Below, piece after piece: positions 17,276 through 26,571 of a DNA stretch of 64,000 nt. Position numbers and translations under genes: made by a program. Numbering within the stretch: the first letter of the stretch is position 1; each line of letters starts with the position of its first letter. Under the pieces are notes generated by a model. That model had not been told where the DNA came from and searched no databases. It saw nothing but the letters and a program-made list of their open reading frames with translations. Source of the DNA: Bacillota bacterium (GTDB lineage: Bacteria > Bacillota_A > Clostridia > Lachnospirales > Lachnospiraceae); NCBI GenBank assembly GCA_023407175.1, contig JAEYMU010000057.1, forward strand, positions 186,001 to 250,000, written 5' to 3'.

Positions 17276-20200
17276 CTATACAGTGGTCCAGTCTACCTTA
17301 ATATCAATCGGCTCCGCCTCTGCCATCTTTTTATAGATTTCATACTTCTCTTTTGCATACAGCTCCGCCTGACGGAACAGATTTTCAGCCTGTTCCGGGA
17401 AGGTCTTGATCAGTGAACTGTAACGTACCTGTCCAAGTAAAAATTCACGAAAATCTTCTGTCGGCTCCTTGGAATCCAGAATGAAGGGATTCTTTCCCTG
17501 GGTCTTAAGCTCGGGATTGTAGCGGAACAAATGCCAATAGCCGCAGGCAACCGCCTTCTTTATCTCCGCCATGCTCTTTCCCATACCCTCCTTGATTCCA
17601 TGATTAATACAGGGGGAATAGGCGATTATGATGGAAGGGCCGCGATGCTCCTCGGCCTCCCGGAAGGCTCTCATCAGCTGGGTATTGTCTGCATGAATGC
17701 CGACCTGTGCGACATACACGTTGCCATAGGCAATCATCATACGGCCAAGGTCCTTCTTCCCCTGCTTCTTGCCTGAGGCTGCAAACTTGGCAATCGCCGC
17801 TGTCGGCGTAGCCTTTGACGATTGTCCTCCGGTATTTGAATAAACCTCCGTATCAAATACCAGCACATTGACATCCTCACCCGAGGCCATCACATGATCC
17901 AGTCCGCCGTAACCGATATCATAGGCCCAGCCGTCGCCTCCTAACATCCATATGGAGCGCTTGATCAGATAGTCCTTATTCTCCTTGATTTCATTTACCA
18001 AACCGGTAATCTCCTCATCCGTTGACACAAAATTCTCCAAGGCCTCAAGCACCTTCCTGCTGGCTTCCTCAGTGGCCCTTCCGTCCTCCTTGTAATGAAT
18101 CCAGTCATGGAAGGCTTCCTTTATCTTCTCCTCCACATTCATTTCGTTCAGCCTTCGCATATTATCCTCAAGCTTATTACGAAGCTGCTTAACAGCCAGA
18201 TACATACCAAAGCCGAATTCCGCATTATCCTCAAACAGGGAATTGGCCCAGGCCGGCCCCTTTCCCTCCCGGTTCGTGGTATAGCCGGTACTCGGTGCTG
18301 ATGCAGCCCAGATAGAGGAACAGCCTGTTGCATTAGCAATCATCATGCGTTCTCCGAATAGCTGTGTCAGGTTTTTAATATATGGTGTCTCACCGCAGCC
18401 GGCACATGCACCATGAAACTCCAGTAACGGAGTTTTGAACTGACTATCCTTATAAACCTGACCATAGGCAATGTTCTTCTTAAAGCTGATATTTTCAATT
18501 GCAAACTTCCAGTTAACAAGCTCCTTTTGCAGCAGAGTTCCAATCGGCTGCATAATCAAAGCCTTACCCTTTGCCGGGCAGACATCGGCACAGTTGCCGC
18601 AGCCGGTACAATCCATCGGACTGATTTGTATTTTATAATGATAGCCTTCAAAGCTCTTCCCGGTGGCCTTCTTTGTCACAAAGCTTTCAGGTGCCTTGCT
18701 TAGCTCCTCTTCATCAAGCAGGAAGGGACGAATGACTGCATGGGGACAGACATAGGAGCATTGGTTGCACTGGATACAGCGTTCCTCAATCCACTCCGGA
18801 ATGTTAACTGCGATGCCCCGTTTTTCATAGGCGGTAGTACCGGAGGGAAAGGTGCCGTCTTCTATCCCCTCAAAGGCGCTGACCGGCAAGTCTCCACCCT
18901 TCATCTCGGACATGGGGCGCATAATCCTGCGAATGAATTCCGGCTCCTTATCATTCGCAGCCGGCTTAAGCTTAAGCTTTGACCATTCCTCCGGTACATT
19001 TACCTTATGGATAGCACTGATTCCCTGGTCCACCGCTTCCTCATTCATCTTGACGACCTTTTCGCCCTTTTTTCCGTACATTTTATTGATACCGGCCTTC
19101 AATTCCTTGACATAGACTCCCTCCGGGAGAACTCCAGTCAACTTAAAGAAGGCGCCCTGCATAATCATATTAATACGGTTGCCAAGTCCTATTTTCTCGG
19201 CAATTCCGATAGCATTGATGGTATAGAATTTGACCTTCTTCTCGGCGAGCTGCTTTTTCATAATATCCGGCAGATTTTTTTCCAGCTCTGCACCTTCCCA
19301 CTGGGTATTTAAGACAAATACTCCGCCGGGTTTAATGCTTTGCAGAAGATCATATTTATTGACATAGGACTGGTTATGGCAAGCCACATAATCTGCATGG
19401 GATACCAGATAGGTGGACCGAATCGGCTCCTTGCCAAACCGCAGATGGGATACGGTCAATCCCCCCGACTTTTTGGAATCATAATCAAAGTAAGCCTGAA
19501 CCTTAAGTTCGGAATGCTCACCGATAATCTTAATTGCCTGCTTGTTGGCACCGACAGTACCATCCGACCCAAGCCCCCAGATCTGGCAGGATATCATATC
19601 CTCCGGCTCGGCCGTAATACCCTCTACCGGCGACAGGGAGGTTTTTGTAATATCATCCTCGATACCGATGGTAAAGCTATTCTTCGTCTGTTCTTCCTTC
19701 AGGTTTTGGAAAACAGCCGCAATATGACTCGGATTGGTGTCCTTGGAACCAAGACCATAGCGCCCGCCATAAATCCTCGGCGCATTATCCTGCTCCTTAA
19801 AGCAGGAGCAAACATCCAGATAAAGGGGTTCTCCGATTGCACCAGGCTCCTTTGTCCGGTCAAGAACGGCTACCTTTTTCACAGTTTTGGGTATGCAATT
19901 CAAGAAATGCTCCATGGAAAACGGCCGGTACAGACGTACCTTGACCAGACCGAATTTCTCGCCCCGGTTATTAAAATAATCTACTGTCTGCTCGATGGTC
20001 TGTGTTACTGAGCCCATAGCTACAATGATATACTCGGCGTTATCCGCCCCGTAATAATCAAACAGCCCATAGGTCCGCCCGGTATATTCCCCCATTTTCT
20101 TGAAATATCCTTCTACAATCGGTATCAAATTCTCATAGAACGGATTGGAGGCCTCTCTGCCCTGAAAATAAATATCAGAATTCTGCGCGGTTCCCCTGAT

Positions 20201-20842
20201 GACCGGGTGATTGGGAGAAAGTGCCCTGTCACGGAATTCTCTGATTGCCTGACGGTCCACCAGCTCCGCATAATCTCTGTATTCCAGAGCCTCAATCTTT
20301 TGTACCTCATGTGAGCTTCGAAAGCCGTCAAAAAAGTGCACAAAGGGCAGTCTTCCCTTAATTGCACAAAGGTGTGCCACAGGAGCCAGATCCATGATTT
20401 CCTGGACCGACCCGGAGGCTAACATCGCACAGCCGGTCTGTCTGGTTGCCATAACATCCTGATGGTCCCCAAAGATACTGAGAGCATGTGTCGCAATGGC
20501 TCTTGCGCTTACATGAATAACACCCGGCAGCAGTTCTCCGGCTGCCTTATACATATTCGGTATCATAAGTAATAGTCCCTGGGAAGCTGTAAAGGTAGTT
20601 GTAAGTGCTCCGGCCTGCAGCGACCCATGAAAGGCTCCTGAGGCTCCGGCCTCTGACTGCATCTCAACTACATTAACCTCCTGCCCGAAGATATTTTTTC
20701 TTCCGCCCGCAGCCCATTCATCCGTAGATTCTGCCATTCCGGAGGAAGGCGTAATCGGGAAAATAGCTGCCACCTCTGTAAAAGCATAGGCCGCATAAGC
20801 AGCCGCGGTATTACCATCCACTGTCATTAGAATTTTTGACAT
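17276..20842 (-). CDS. nifJ: pyruvate:ferredoxin (flavodoxin) oxidoreductase
   Basis: Single-chain PFOR of 1188 aa, the full family length, converting pyruvate and CoA to acetyl-CoA, CO2 and reduced ferredoxin in the cytosol. Domains in order: N-terminal TPP/pyrimidine domain with the IFPITPSSGMAE motif; a transketolase-like middle; the gamma domain; a ferredoxin insert with two 4Fe-4S motifs, CIQCNQCSYVCP and CTGCGNCADVCP; and the C-terminal TPP domain with CAGCGETPY and GGDGWAYDIGYGGLDH. ATG 20842 is chosen (GGAGG five bases upstream) over 20854. It stands alone. It feeds fermentation, and reduced ferredoxin could supply hydrogenases. Confidence 0.97.
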   Translation of the reverse strand: MSKILMTVDGNTAAAYAAYAFTEVAAIFPITPSSGMAESTDEWAAGGRKNIFGQEVNVVEMQSEAGASGAFHGSLQAGALTTTFTASQGLLLMIPNMYKAAGELLPGVIHVSARAIATHALSIFGDHQDVMATRQTGCAMLASGSVQEIMDLAPVAHLCAIKGRLPFVHFFDGFRSSHEVQKIEALEYRDYAELVDRQAIREFRDRALSPNHPVIRGTAQNSDIYFQGREASNPFYENLIPIVEGYFKKMGEYTGRTYGLFDYYGADNAEYIIVAMGSVTQTIEQTVDYFNNRGEKFGLVKVRLYRPFSMEHFLNCIPKTVKKVAVLDRTKEPGAIGEPLYLDVCSCFKEQDNAPRIYGGRYGLGSKDTNPSHIAAVFQNLKEEQTKNSFTIGIEDDITKTSLSPVEGITAEPEDMISCQIWGLGSDGTVGANKQAIKIIGEHSELKVQAYFDYDSKKSGGLTVSHLRFGKEPIRSTYLVSHADYVACHNQSYVNKYDLLQSIKPGGVFVLNTQWEGAELEKNLPDIMKKQLAEKKVKFYTINAIGIAEKIGLGNRINMIMQGAFFKLTGVLPEGVYVKELKAGINKMYGKKGEKVVKMNEEAVDQGISAIHKVNVPEEWSKLKLKPAANDKEPEFIRRIMRPMSEMKGGDLPVSAFEGIEDGTFPSGTTAYEKRGIAVNIPEWIEERCIQCNQCSYVCPHAVIRPFLLDEEELSKAPESFVTKKATGKSFEGYHYKIQISPMDCTGCGNCADVCPAKGKALIMQPIGTLLQKELVNWKFAIENISFKKNIAYGQVYKDSQFKTPLLEFHGACAGCGETPYIKNLTQLFGERMMIANATGCSSIWAASAPSTGYTTNREGKGPAWANSLFEDNAEFGFGMYLAVKQLRNKLEDNMRRLNEMNVEEKIKEAFHDWIHYKEDGRATEEASRKVLEALENFVSTDEEITGLVNEIKENKDYLIKRSIWMLGGDGWAYDIGYGGLDHVMASGEDVNVLVFDTEVYSNTGGQSSKATPTAAIAKFAASGKKQGKKDLGRMMIAYGNVYVAQVGIHADNTQLMRAFREAEEHRGPSIIIAYSPCINHGIKEGMGKSMAEIKKAVACGYWHLFRYNPELKTQGKNPFILDSKEPTEDFREFLLGQVRYSSLIKTFPEQAENLFRQAELYAKEKYEIYKKMAEAEPIDIKVDWTTV

Positions 20843-20875
20843 AATTACCTCCATTATTGTACATTCTGATACAAT

Positions 20876-21067
20876 TTATAATTGACTTCCGTTATCCACC
20901 CAATCCTTAGCATCTATGACACTGTCAATCGCAGTTTCATTATGCTTAATCTCTTCTTTGATGAGCTTAGGATTCTGCCATGCCGCAGTTTTCTCGCTGT
21001 TGGTCGAATCATCCTTTTGAAGTCTCTTATTGCCTTTTCCCTGGTTATTCTTCCTGTTAATAATCAT
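20876..21067 (-). CDS. small DUF3787-like protein, probable spore surface protein
   Basis: Protein of 63 aa, strongly charged and lacking membrane segments. The pattern KTAAWQNPKLIKEE followed by an acidic stretch and the closing VIDAKDWVDNG resembles the DUF3787 family, some members of which are named as spore surface proteins in Clostridioides. GGAGG six bases before the ATG supports translation. It lies 33 bp before nifJ on the same strand. The spore role is inferred from the family. Confidence 0.65.
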   Translation of the reverse strand: MIINRKNNQGKGNKRLQKDDSTNSEKTAAWQNPKLIKEEIKHNETAIDSVIDAKDWVDNGSQL

Positions 21068-21262
21068 ATGCTTCCTCCATGCTGATTAAGTATTCTTATT
21101 CGGTTTCATTGTTACCGTTTTCACTGTTTCCTATAACAATGCAACAAAAAAATATTAGCCTTTTTTCTTTTACAGCAGCAATACAATTTTTCAGTAATCC
21201 TTATCCGATATATGAACTTTATATAGACACCAGGAAGCTTTCTCTTTTTAGCTCCTGCCGGA

Positions 21263-21308
21263 TAGAATATGCCGGTATGGTTAGTTTTAACCATACCGGC
21301 ATATTCTA
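21263..21308. repeat. 46 bp perfect palindrome
   Basis: Two 21 bp arms (21263-21283 and 21288-21308) pair without a mismatch around a GTTT loop; the arm contains ATGCCGGTATGG. It lies 3' of the DUF5692 gene. No T-run follows on either strand, so it is not a standard terminator. The rest of 21068-21356 shows no gene. Confidence 0.6.
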
Positions 21309-21356
21309 CAGGATATAAAATTTTATTTCTTTAAACCGGACGATAAAACAGCCCAT

Positions 21357-22325
21357 TTATTCAGCCAGAGCCTTAATTTCACCGTATTCTTTCAGATCTG
21401 TATAAAGCTCCCCTAAATAAGGATTGCGTTTTGTTTTTATAATCTTATAGATCATATACAGAATTACCCCGATATTGGAGCCAAGGGATAGGATTCCGAA
21501 TATCAATAACGGAACCTCATTATAGGTGGATGCAACCGCAAACCGCCCTTCATCTATAAAGGAGGGGAAGGTCTGGGCAAACATACACCACAGAGCCAGT
21601 GTCTGTGCACGGTGCTGAAGCCACGCCCCTTTTCCCACGGTAAAGGCGCAAAGAGTGGGGGCCAGCAGCAGGGCAAAGCCGCAATACCAGGAATGTCCCG
21701 GCAGACAGTTATAGGTATAAGTGAAGTTCCATAAATCGTAGGCGATAATCCAGAACCAGAGCATATCCGGCCACAGCATATCCTGGCTGCCGTCCTTGTT
21801 CGTCTTTTTGCGGATACGGATACCAAACCAGCCCGTAATCGCTATGATATTAAGAATACCGGCAGCTGCATTCATAAAATTCCACGGTCCGCCCAGCACC
21901 TGCATATTTTCATCCGCAAGCAGACCAAGCTCCGGATACTGGATACCAACCTGAATATCACGAATCACCGCCTCCAGAATATTAACCGCCAAAATCAAAG
22001 GAGGAAAGCAAAGTGCAATCTTATTCTCAGAAAGCCTCCACTCCCTGCCGGTCTTCCGGTTCCTGCCATGCAGATGCCTGATGCACCAGAAGCCGATACA
22101 GCCGGCAGTCGAGGAATAGACCTTCGCCAAATGGAACCAATCCCGATAGGTGGAATCCTTTAATACGGTAAACCACAGGACGGAAAGAATGACAGGCAAA
22201 ATGACAAAGCTGATAAAACCAACGATCTTAAAGCGTCTTGTTACTTCATTAAGTCCAAATAGAATAGCAAAGATCAAAATCCAGACCAGCCATACATAGA
22301 CTGAATCAAAATTAAATTGAAACAT
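21357..22325 (-). CDS. multi-spanning membrane protein, DUF5692-like
   Basis: Membrane protein of 322 aa with about eight hydrophobic segments. The opening FDSVYVWLVWILIFAILFGLNEVTRR and Trp-rich middle (PDMLWFWIIAYDLWNFTYTYN) resemble the DUF5692 family, whose function is unknown. A short basic cytoplasmic tail ends the chain. AGGAGG lies seven bases before the ATG. It follows hypA by 54 bp, so it is probably the last gene of the hypB operon. It could be a transporter or membrane partner of the flavoprotein, but nothing shows this directly. Confidence 0.6.
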   Translation of the reverse strand: MFQFNFDSVYVWLVWILIFAILFGLNEVTRRFKIVGFISFVILPVILSVLWFTVLKDSTYRDWFHLAKVYSSTAGCIGFWCIRHLHGRNRKTGREWRLSENKIALCFPPLILAVNILEAVIRDIQVGIQYPELGLLADENMQVLGGPWNFMNAAAGILNIIAITGWFGIRIRKKTNKDGSQDMLWPDMLWFWIIAYDLWNFTYTYNCLPGHSWYCGFALLLAPTLCAFTVGKGAWLQHRAQTLALWCMFAQTFPSFIDEGRFAVASTYNEVPLLIFGILSLGSNIGVILYMIYKIIKTKRNPYLGELYTDLKEYGEIKALAE

Positions 22326-22379
22326 GTTGTATCCTCCTTGTATAATTTTTTATAAACCTCCTACTAATAATCCGGTTAT

Positions 22380-22736
22380 TTAGTGAACGTTGTACTGGCT
22401 GCAGACAATTTCCTTAATCAGGAACTCTTTTCCGCTTAGCATTTCCCAGTCTTTGCTCTCGCAATGAGGACATATCCCCCGATTAGTTATCAACGAGAAA
22501 ACCTTATTGCAATGTCTGCAAAGGGCATTTGCAGATATAATCTCAATCCTTAATTCCGAACCCTCTAAAATTGTGCCTTCCACCGCACCCGGGTACAGGG
22601 ATTTCATATATTTTGGAATCATGGAGGACAGTTCCCCGATTTGCAGAACCAAAGTCTGTATCAGCTCTACCTCATTGTCCTGTGCAAATCTTTCCACGGT
22701 TTTCACGACCTCCATCAGAACTCCGATTTCATGCAT
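22380..22736 (-). CDS. hypA: HypA-type nickel metallochaperone
   Basis: Hydrogenase maturation factor HypA, 118 aa, which delivers nickel to NiFe hydrogenase with HypB. The N-terminus MHEIGV is a slight variant of the usual MHE(L/M)S start with the Ni-binding His2-Glu3. The zinc site is CRHC-x(13)-CPHC, as in the family. GGAGG lies eight bases before the ATG. The gene follows the GltD-like gene. No hydrogenase structural gene or hypCDEF is in the window. Confidence 0.9.
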   Translation of the reverse strand: MHEIGVLMEVVKTVERFAQDNEVELIQTLVLQIGELSSMIPKYMKSLYPGAVEGTILEGSELRIEIISANALCRHCNKVFSLITNRGICPHCESKDWEMLSGKEFLIKEIVCSQYNVH

Positions 22737-22847
22737 GCTGTCACCCTCCGTCTATGTTACAGTTCCGCCGATCGGCTAAACTATAACCCGCTATCCTGTC
22801 CCATAACCGTACCTGCCAATATCACTTAACTGGTCCGGCATATTCGG

Positions 22848-25523
22848 CTATACTTTCTGGAATTTCCGAATTGCCTTCTTCATGATAATTTTGCCCTTTC
22901 TTTTCAGTATCTGTTTAATTACGACAGGCTTCAGATCTTCATAGGCGACGCCTGCCCCGTCGTACTTTCTTACGAGGGTAATTGCATCGAATTTGCATCT
23001 GGTGGTGCAAGCCCCGCAGCCTACGCATTGGAATTCGTCCACCGTTGTTGCTCCGCAGCCCAGGCAGCGTTTTGTTTCTTCCTTCAGCTGTTCCTCAGTA
23101 AACGTAAGGCGCATATCCTGAAAGGAATGCTTCTTTTGCTCACTATGGCCCGCTTTTTGCCTTGGTACCCGGTCATAGCCCTCCAGATCAAGAAGGTCTT
23201 TATCCATGGCGCGATAATCTCTTCTGTCCCGGCCGATGATCAAACTCTGTCCCGGCTGCACATAGCGATGAATCGAGATGGCTCCCTGCTTGCCGGCAGC
23301 AATTGCATCAATGGCAAAACGGGGGCCTGTGAATACATCTCCGCCCGCAAATACATCCGGCTCGCCGGTCTGGTAGGTCATCGGATCTGCCTTAATGGTT
23401 TTGTTGGGATTCAATTCAATCCTACTGCCTTCAATCAGTGTTCCCCAGTCGATTGCCTGGCCGATAGAGAGAATTACCCCGTCCGCCTTCACGGTTATTA
23501 TTTCATTTTCATCAAATACCGGATTGAACTTACCGTCCCCGTCAAACACGGAAATACATTTCTTAAATTCTACTCCCGATACCCTGCCGTTCTCTGTCAG
23601 AATACGTTTCGGTCCCCAGGAATTCTCTATACGAATCCCTTCCTCCTGTGCTTCTTCTACCTCCTCCTCAAGGGCCGGCATCTGTTCCCGATTCTCGAGA
23701 CAATACATGGTAACATGGCCGGCACCTATCCTGATCGCATTCCTGGCAACATCCACCGCTACGTTTCCGCCGCCGATTACCACTACCTCACCCTCCAGAC
23801 AGACCTCTTCACCAAGATTTACTCCGCGTACAAAATCCACACCAGTGGTCACACCCTGTGCATTCTCTCCCTCAATACCTGTCTTTCTTCCCGCCTGGGC
23901 ACCAATAGCAAGATAGAAGGCTTTAAAGCCTTGTTTTCTAAGCTCTTCCAGAGTAATATCCCTTCCAACCTCTGTTCCGGTTACGAACTCCACTCCCAAC
24001 TCTCTTAGGATATCAATTTCCGAATTCACAACCTCCTTCTCCAGGCGAAAGGACGGAATCCCTAAGGTTAGCATACCTCCAAGAACCTTCTGCTTTTCAA
24101 AGACCGTCACCAGATATCCGTCGATAGCCAGATAATAGGCACAGGAAAGCCCTGCCGGCCCGGCTCCAATGACTGCAACCTTTTTACCATATTCGTGCCG
24201 CTTCTTCGGAATGAAACGGTGCTCCTTACTCATATCCTGCTCCGCAATAAATTTCTTTATCTCATCGATGGCAAGGGGTTCGTCAATATCTCCCCGGGTA
24301 CATGCGGATTCACATTTTCTTGGACAAATTCGTCCGCATACCGCCGGGAACGGATTCTCATGCTTGATCAGCTCCAGAGCCTCCGTATACCTGCCCTGGG
24401 AGGCCAGCTTAATATATCCCTGGATGGCAATATGGGCGGGGCACTGGGTTTTGCAAGGACTTGTGCCTGTCTCCGCAACATCCGTCCTATTAGTGCGGTA
24501 CTCCGGATTCCATCTTTCAGGTCCCCACTCCGTATCCCTAGGCGTCTCTGTCTTCCTGACCGGAAGCGGCTTTATGGTACACAGTTTCTGTCCCAGTCTT
24601 GATGCATTGACCGGACAGTTTTCCACACATTCGCCGCACGCAACGCATTTGTCCTTATCTACCTGCGCTACATAATTGGAACGCACCATATCTACATTTT
24701 TAAACATTTCCGCTGTCCTTAACGCCAGGCAGGAGCATCCGCAGCAGTTACAGATGGCATGGGTTTTACCCGATCCGTCCAGATTGGGTATCTGATGCAT
24801 CAAGCCGTTTTCTTCCGCTTTTTTTATTATCTCAAAGGCCTCTTCTCTTGTAATCTGCCTCCCTCTGCCGGTACGTATGTAATACTCCGCCGCATGTCCC
24901 ATCTGGATGCACATATCCTCTTTGAGATGACCGCAGCCCTCTCCCATTGCCTCCCTTGAAGTACGGCAGGAGCAATCCGACACCGAAAAGATATGATTGT
25001 CATTCAGATATCCGGATACCTCCTCATAGGAGGCTCTTCTTGTCTCTCCGTCAATGGCCGTTTCTATGGGAATGACACGCATCAGGCCCACGCCCACGGG
25101 AAAAGCCCCTGTTGTCCTTGGTCCCCTGACTCTTCCATAGGCTTCAAACGCTTCCGCTATCTGAGGATATTTCTTTACATTTTCCTTATTGTTTACCATC
25201 ATTTCCATAATACCGGGAACCCATGTATCATACCAGAAGGTATCCTTGCCGTTGATGGTATTAACAAAACAGACACCGGCCTGTGCCAGCTCCATAAGAA
25301 GTCTTTCCGTATCCTCCACTGATTTGTTGCACTTTGGTGCAAGCTCCCCGGCTGTTACCTTCTGCCGTATGGTCATTTGAAGTGCAACCTCCGCCATCTC
25401 CTCCGTCACGACCGGCTCCAGGATCATGTATTCCGGATCAGTTGCCTTAATCTCATTCTTCGTTCCGCGCTTCTTCCCGCCAATATGATTGGCGAGATCC
25501 AGTACCTTTTCCTTTACCGCCAA
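22848..25523 (-). CDS. iron-sulfur flavoprotein: ferredoxin-type N-terminus fused to GltD-like NAD(P)H oxidoreductase
   Basis: Large redox protein of 891 aa. An N-terminal domain (about 1-290) has two Cys-rich segments, CSCRTSREAMGEGC and CNCCGCSC. A 4Fe-4S motif CVACGECVENCP follows (about 297). Then comes a GltD-like unit: Cys-rich entry (CPAH, CGRICPRKCESAC), FAD motif VIGAGPAGLSCAYYLA (about 447) and NADPH motif VIGGGNVAVDVARNA (about 595). It ends with CLGCGATTVDEFQCVGCGACTTRC. Start is TTG 25523 with GGGGGAAGAG upstream. It probably moves electrons between NAD(P)H and ferredoxin or a partner. Its place between hypB and hypA is unexplained. Confidence 0.8.
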   Translation of the reverse strand: MAVKEKVLDLANHIGGKKRGTKNEIKATDPEYMILEPVVTEEMAEVALQMTIRQKVTAGELAPKCNKSVEDTERLLMELAQAGVCFVNTINGKDTFWYDTWVPGIMEMMVNNKENVKKYPQIAEAFEAYGRVRGPRTTGAFPVGVGLMRVIPIETAIDGETRRASYEEVSGYLNDNHIFSVSDCSCRTSREAMGEGCGHLKEDMCIQMGHAAEYYIRTGRGRQITREEAFEIIKKAEENGLMHQIPNLDGSGKTHAICNCCGCSCLALRTAEMFKNVDMVRSNYVAQVDKDKCVACGECVENCPVNASRLGQKLCTIKPLPVRKTETPRDTEWGPERWNPEYRTNRTDVAETGTSPCKTQCPAHIAIQGYIKLASQGRYTEALELIKHENPFPAVCGRICPRKCESACTRGDIDEPLAIDEIKKFIAEQDMSKEHRFIPKKRHEYGKKVAVIGAGPAGLSCAYYLAIDGYLVTVFEKQKVLGGMLTLGIPSFRLEKEVVNSEIDILRELGVEFVTGTEVGRDITLEELRKQGFKAFYLAIGAQAGRKTGIEGENAQGVTTGVDFVRGVNLGEEVCLEGEVVVIGGGNVAVDVARNAIRIGAGHVTMYCLENREQMPALEEEVEEAQEEGIRIENSWGPKRILTENGRVSGVEFKKCISVFDGDGKFNPVFDENEIITVKADGVILSIGQAIDWGTLIEGSRIELNPNKTIKADPMTYQTGEPDVFAGGDVFTGPRFAIDAIAAGKQGAISIHRYVQPGQSLIIGRDRRDYRAMDKDLLDLEGYDRVPRQKAGHSEQKKHSFQDMRLTFTEEQLKEETKRCLGCGATTVDEFQCVGCGACTTRCKFDAITLVRKYDGAGVAYEDLKPVVIKQILKRKGKIIMKKAIRKFQKV

Positions 25524-25538
25524 AAACTCTTCCCCCTT

Positions 25539-25586
25539 TCATAAAGTCAATGTTCATCGGCTTTAGCCAAGTAAAATTGATTTGTC
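25539..25586. repeat. CATAAAGTCAA/GGCTTTAGCC dyad, copy B
   Basis: Plus strand CATAAAGTCAA, eight bases, GGCTTTAGCCAA, then TTGATTT. Motifs and spacing match copy A near 17050, in opposite orientation. It lies immediately upstream of the ribosome site of the TTG-started flavoprotein gene. Confidence 0.55.
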
Positions 25587-25620
25587 ATTTATTTAACAAG
25601 CCACTGCATAAAAAGCTGTA

Positions 25621-26292
25621 CTATCCTTCATTCCAGTCTTTCACCTGACTCCCAAGCCACTGTGCCCATTCCTGGATTCCTTCACCGGTTTTGGCAGAGA
25701 TTGTAATAATCTCCAGCTTAGGATTTAACTTCAACGCTCTTTGCTTACAGGCTTCCAGATCAAAATCAAAATAATCCAATACATCCATCTTATTAATCAG
25801 CAGCACATCTGAGATGGTAAACATCAGAGGATATTTCAAAGGCTTGTCATCTCCCTCGGGAATGCTCAGTATCATGGCATTTTTAACAGCCCCCGTATCA
25901 AATTCCGCCGGACATACAAGATTCCCTACATTTTCAAGAATGACCAGGTCAAGTTCTTCGGTTTGCAATCCCTCAAGGCCCTGTCTTGTCATCTCACAGT
26001 CCAGATGGCACATACCTCCTGTATGCAGTTGAATTACCTTCGCCCCTGTCCCGGCAATTGTTCTGGCATCTACGTCTGAGTCAATATCAGCCTCCATGAC
26101 ACCGATTTTCATCTCATCGGAAAGAGCATGGATGGTCTTTTGCAGGGTTGTGGTTTTTCCTGCACCTGGCGATGACATGAGATTTAACAAAAAGGTTTTA
26201 TTTTGCCTTAATTCTCCCCTCAGGGCATCGGCCTGCCGGTTATTGTCCTCAAAGACACCCTGCTTGATCTCAAGTATTTTAAATTCCTTCAT
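25621..26292 (-). CDS. hypB: HypB-type nickel-insertion GTPase
   Basis: GTPase of the SIMIBI class that works with HypA in nickel delivery, 223 aa. The P-loop SSPGAGKTT (about residues 37-45), the switch region and NKMDVLD guanine motif are visible, with ISAKTGEGI near the C-terminus. The nickel/zinc-binding GMCHLDC motif is present. The N-terminal His-rich nickel store of some HypBs is absent. AAAGGAG is six bases before the ATG. First gene of its operon, behind the promoter and operator at 26341-26395. Confidence 0.92.
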   Translation of the reverse strand: MKEFKILEIKQGVFEDNNRQADALRGELRQNKTFLLNLMSSPGAGKTTTLQKTIHALSDEMKIGVMEADIDSDVDARTIAGTGAKVIQLHTGGMCHLDCEMTRQGLEGLQTEELDLVILENVGNLVCPAEFDTGAVKNAMILSIPEGDDKPLKYPLMFTISDVLLINKMDVLDYFDFDLEACKQRALKLNPKLEIITISAKTGEGIQEWAQWLGSQVKDWNEG

Positions 26293-26340
26293 TGTCCGCT
26301 CCTTTCAGCTTCGGTACGCCGCAGCATGTTTCAGGTTAAT

Positions 26341-26395
26341 CTGGTCATACCAGGTATCTATAATTCTATTATCCATTGTTTCGGCAAAAAGTCAA
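26341..26395 (-). promoter_or_regulatory. hypB promoter and FadR-type operator
   Basis: Minus-strand -35 TTGACT (26395-26390), 18 bp spacer, -10 TAATAG (26371-26366). The perfect dyad CTGGT-CAT-ACCAG (26341-26353) begins about 12 bp after the -10 box. The same dyad stands at 26479. The form fits GntR/FadR operators (TGGTNNNACCA). Confidence 0.65.
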
Positions 26396-26436
26396 CATTA
26401 CAGGCATTATTCAGCGTTTTATCCAGAAGAACAGGG

Positions 26437-26491
26437 TTGCTTTTAAGCAGTTAATACAATATAATCTAGATGTGGTATCTGGTTGTACCAG
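26437..26491 (+). promoter_or_regulatory. fadR-type regulator promoter and operator
   Basis: -35 TTGCTT (26437-26442), 17 bp spacer, -10 TATAAT (26460-26465). CTGGT-TGT-ACCAG (26479-26491) lies 13 bp after the -10 box, mirroring the layout on the hypB side. Autoregulation and shared control of both units is the natural reading. Confidence 0.65.
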
Positions 26492-26571
26492 TGTCAATTG
26501 ACCTCTGTGGCTACAGAGCGTATGCATGGCTTGACTGATGTTCAATGTAAAAATGCAAGGAGGAATATTAT

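Noticed and set aside
19340..20011. 223-codon plus-strand frame opposite nifJ
   Set aside because: Antisense to conserved PFOR coding sequence; no recognisable product.
23028..24008. 326-codon plus-strand frame opposite the GltD-like gene
   Set aside because: It is antisense to a strongly conserved enzyme, has no convincing ribosome site and no recognisable domain.
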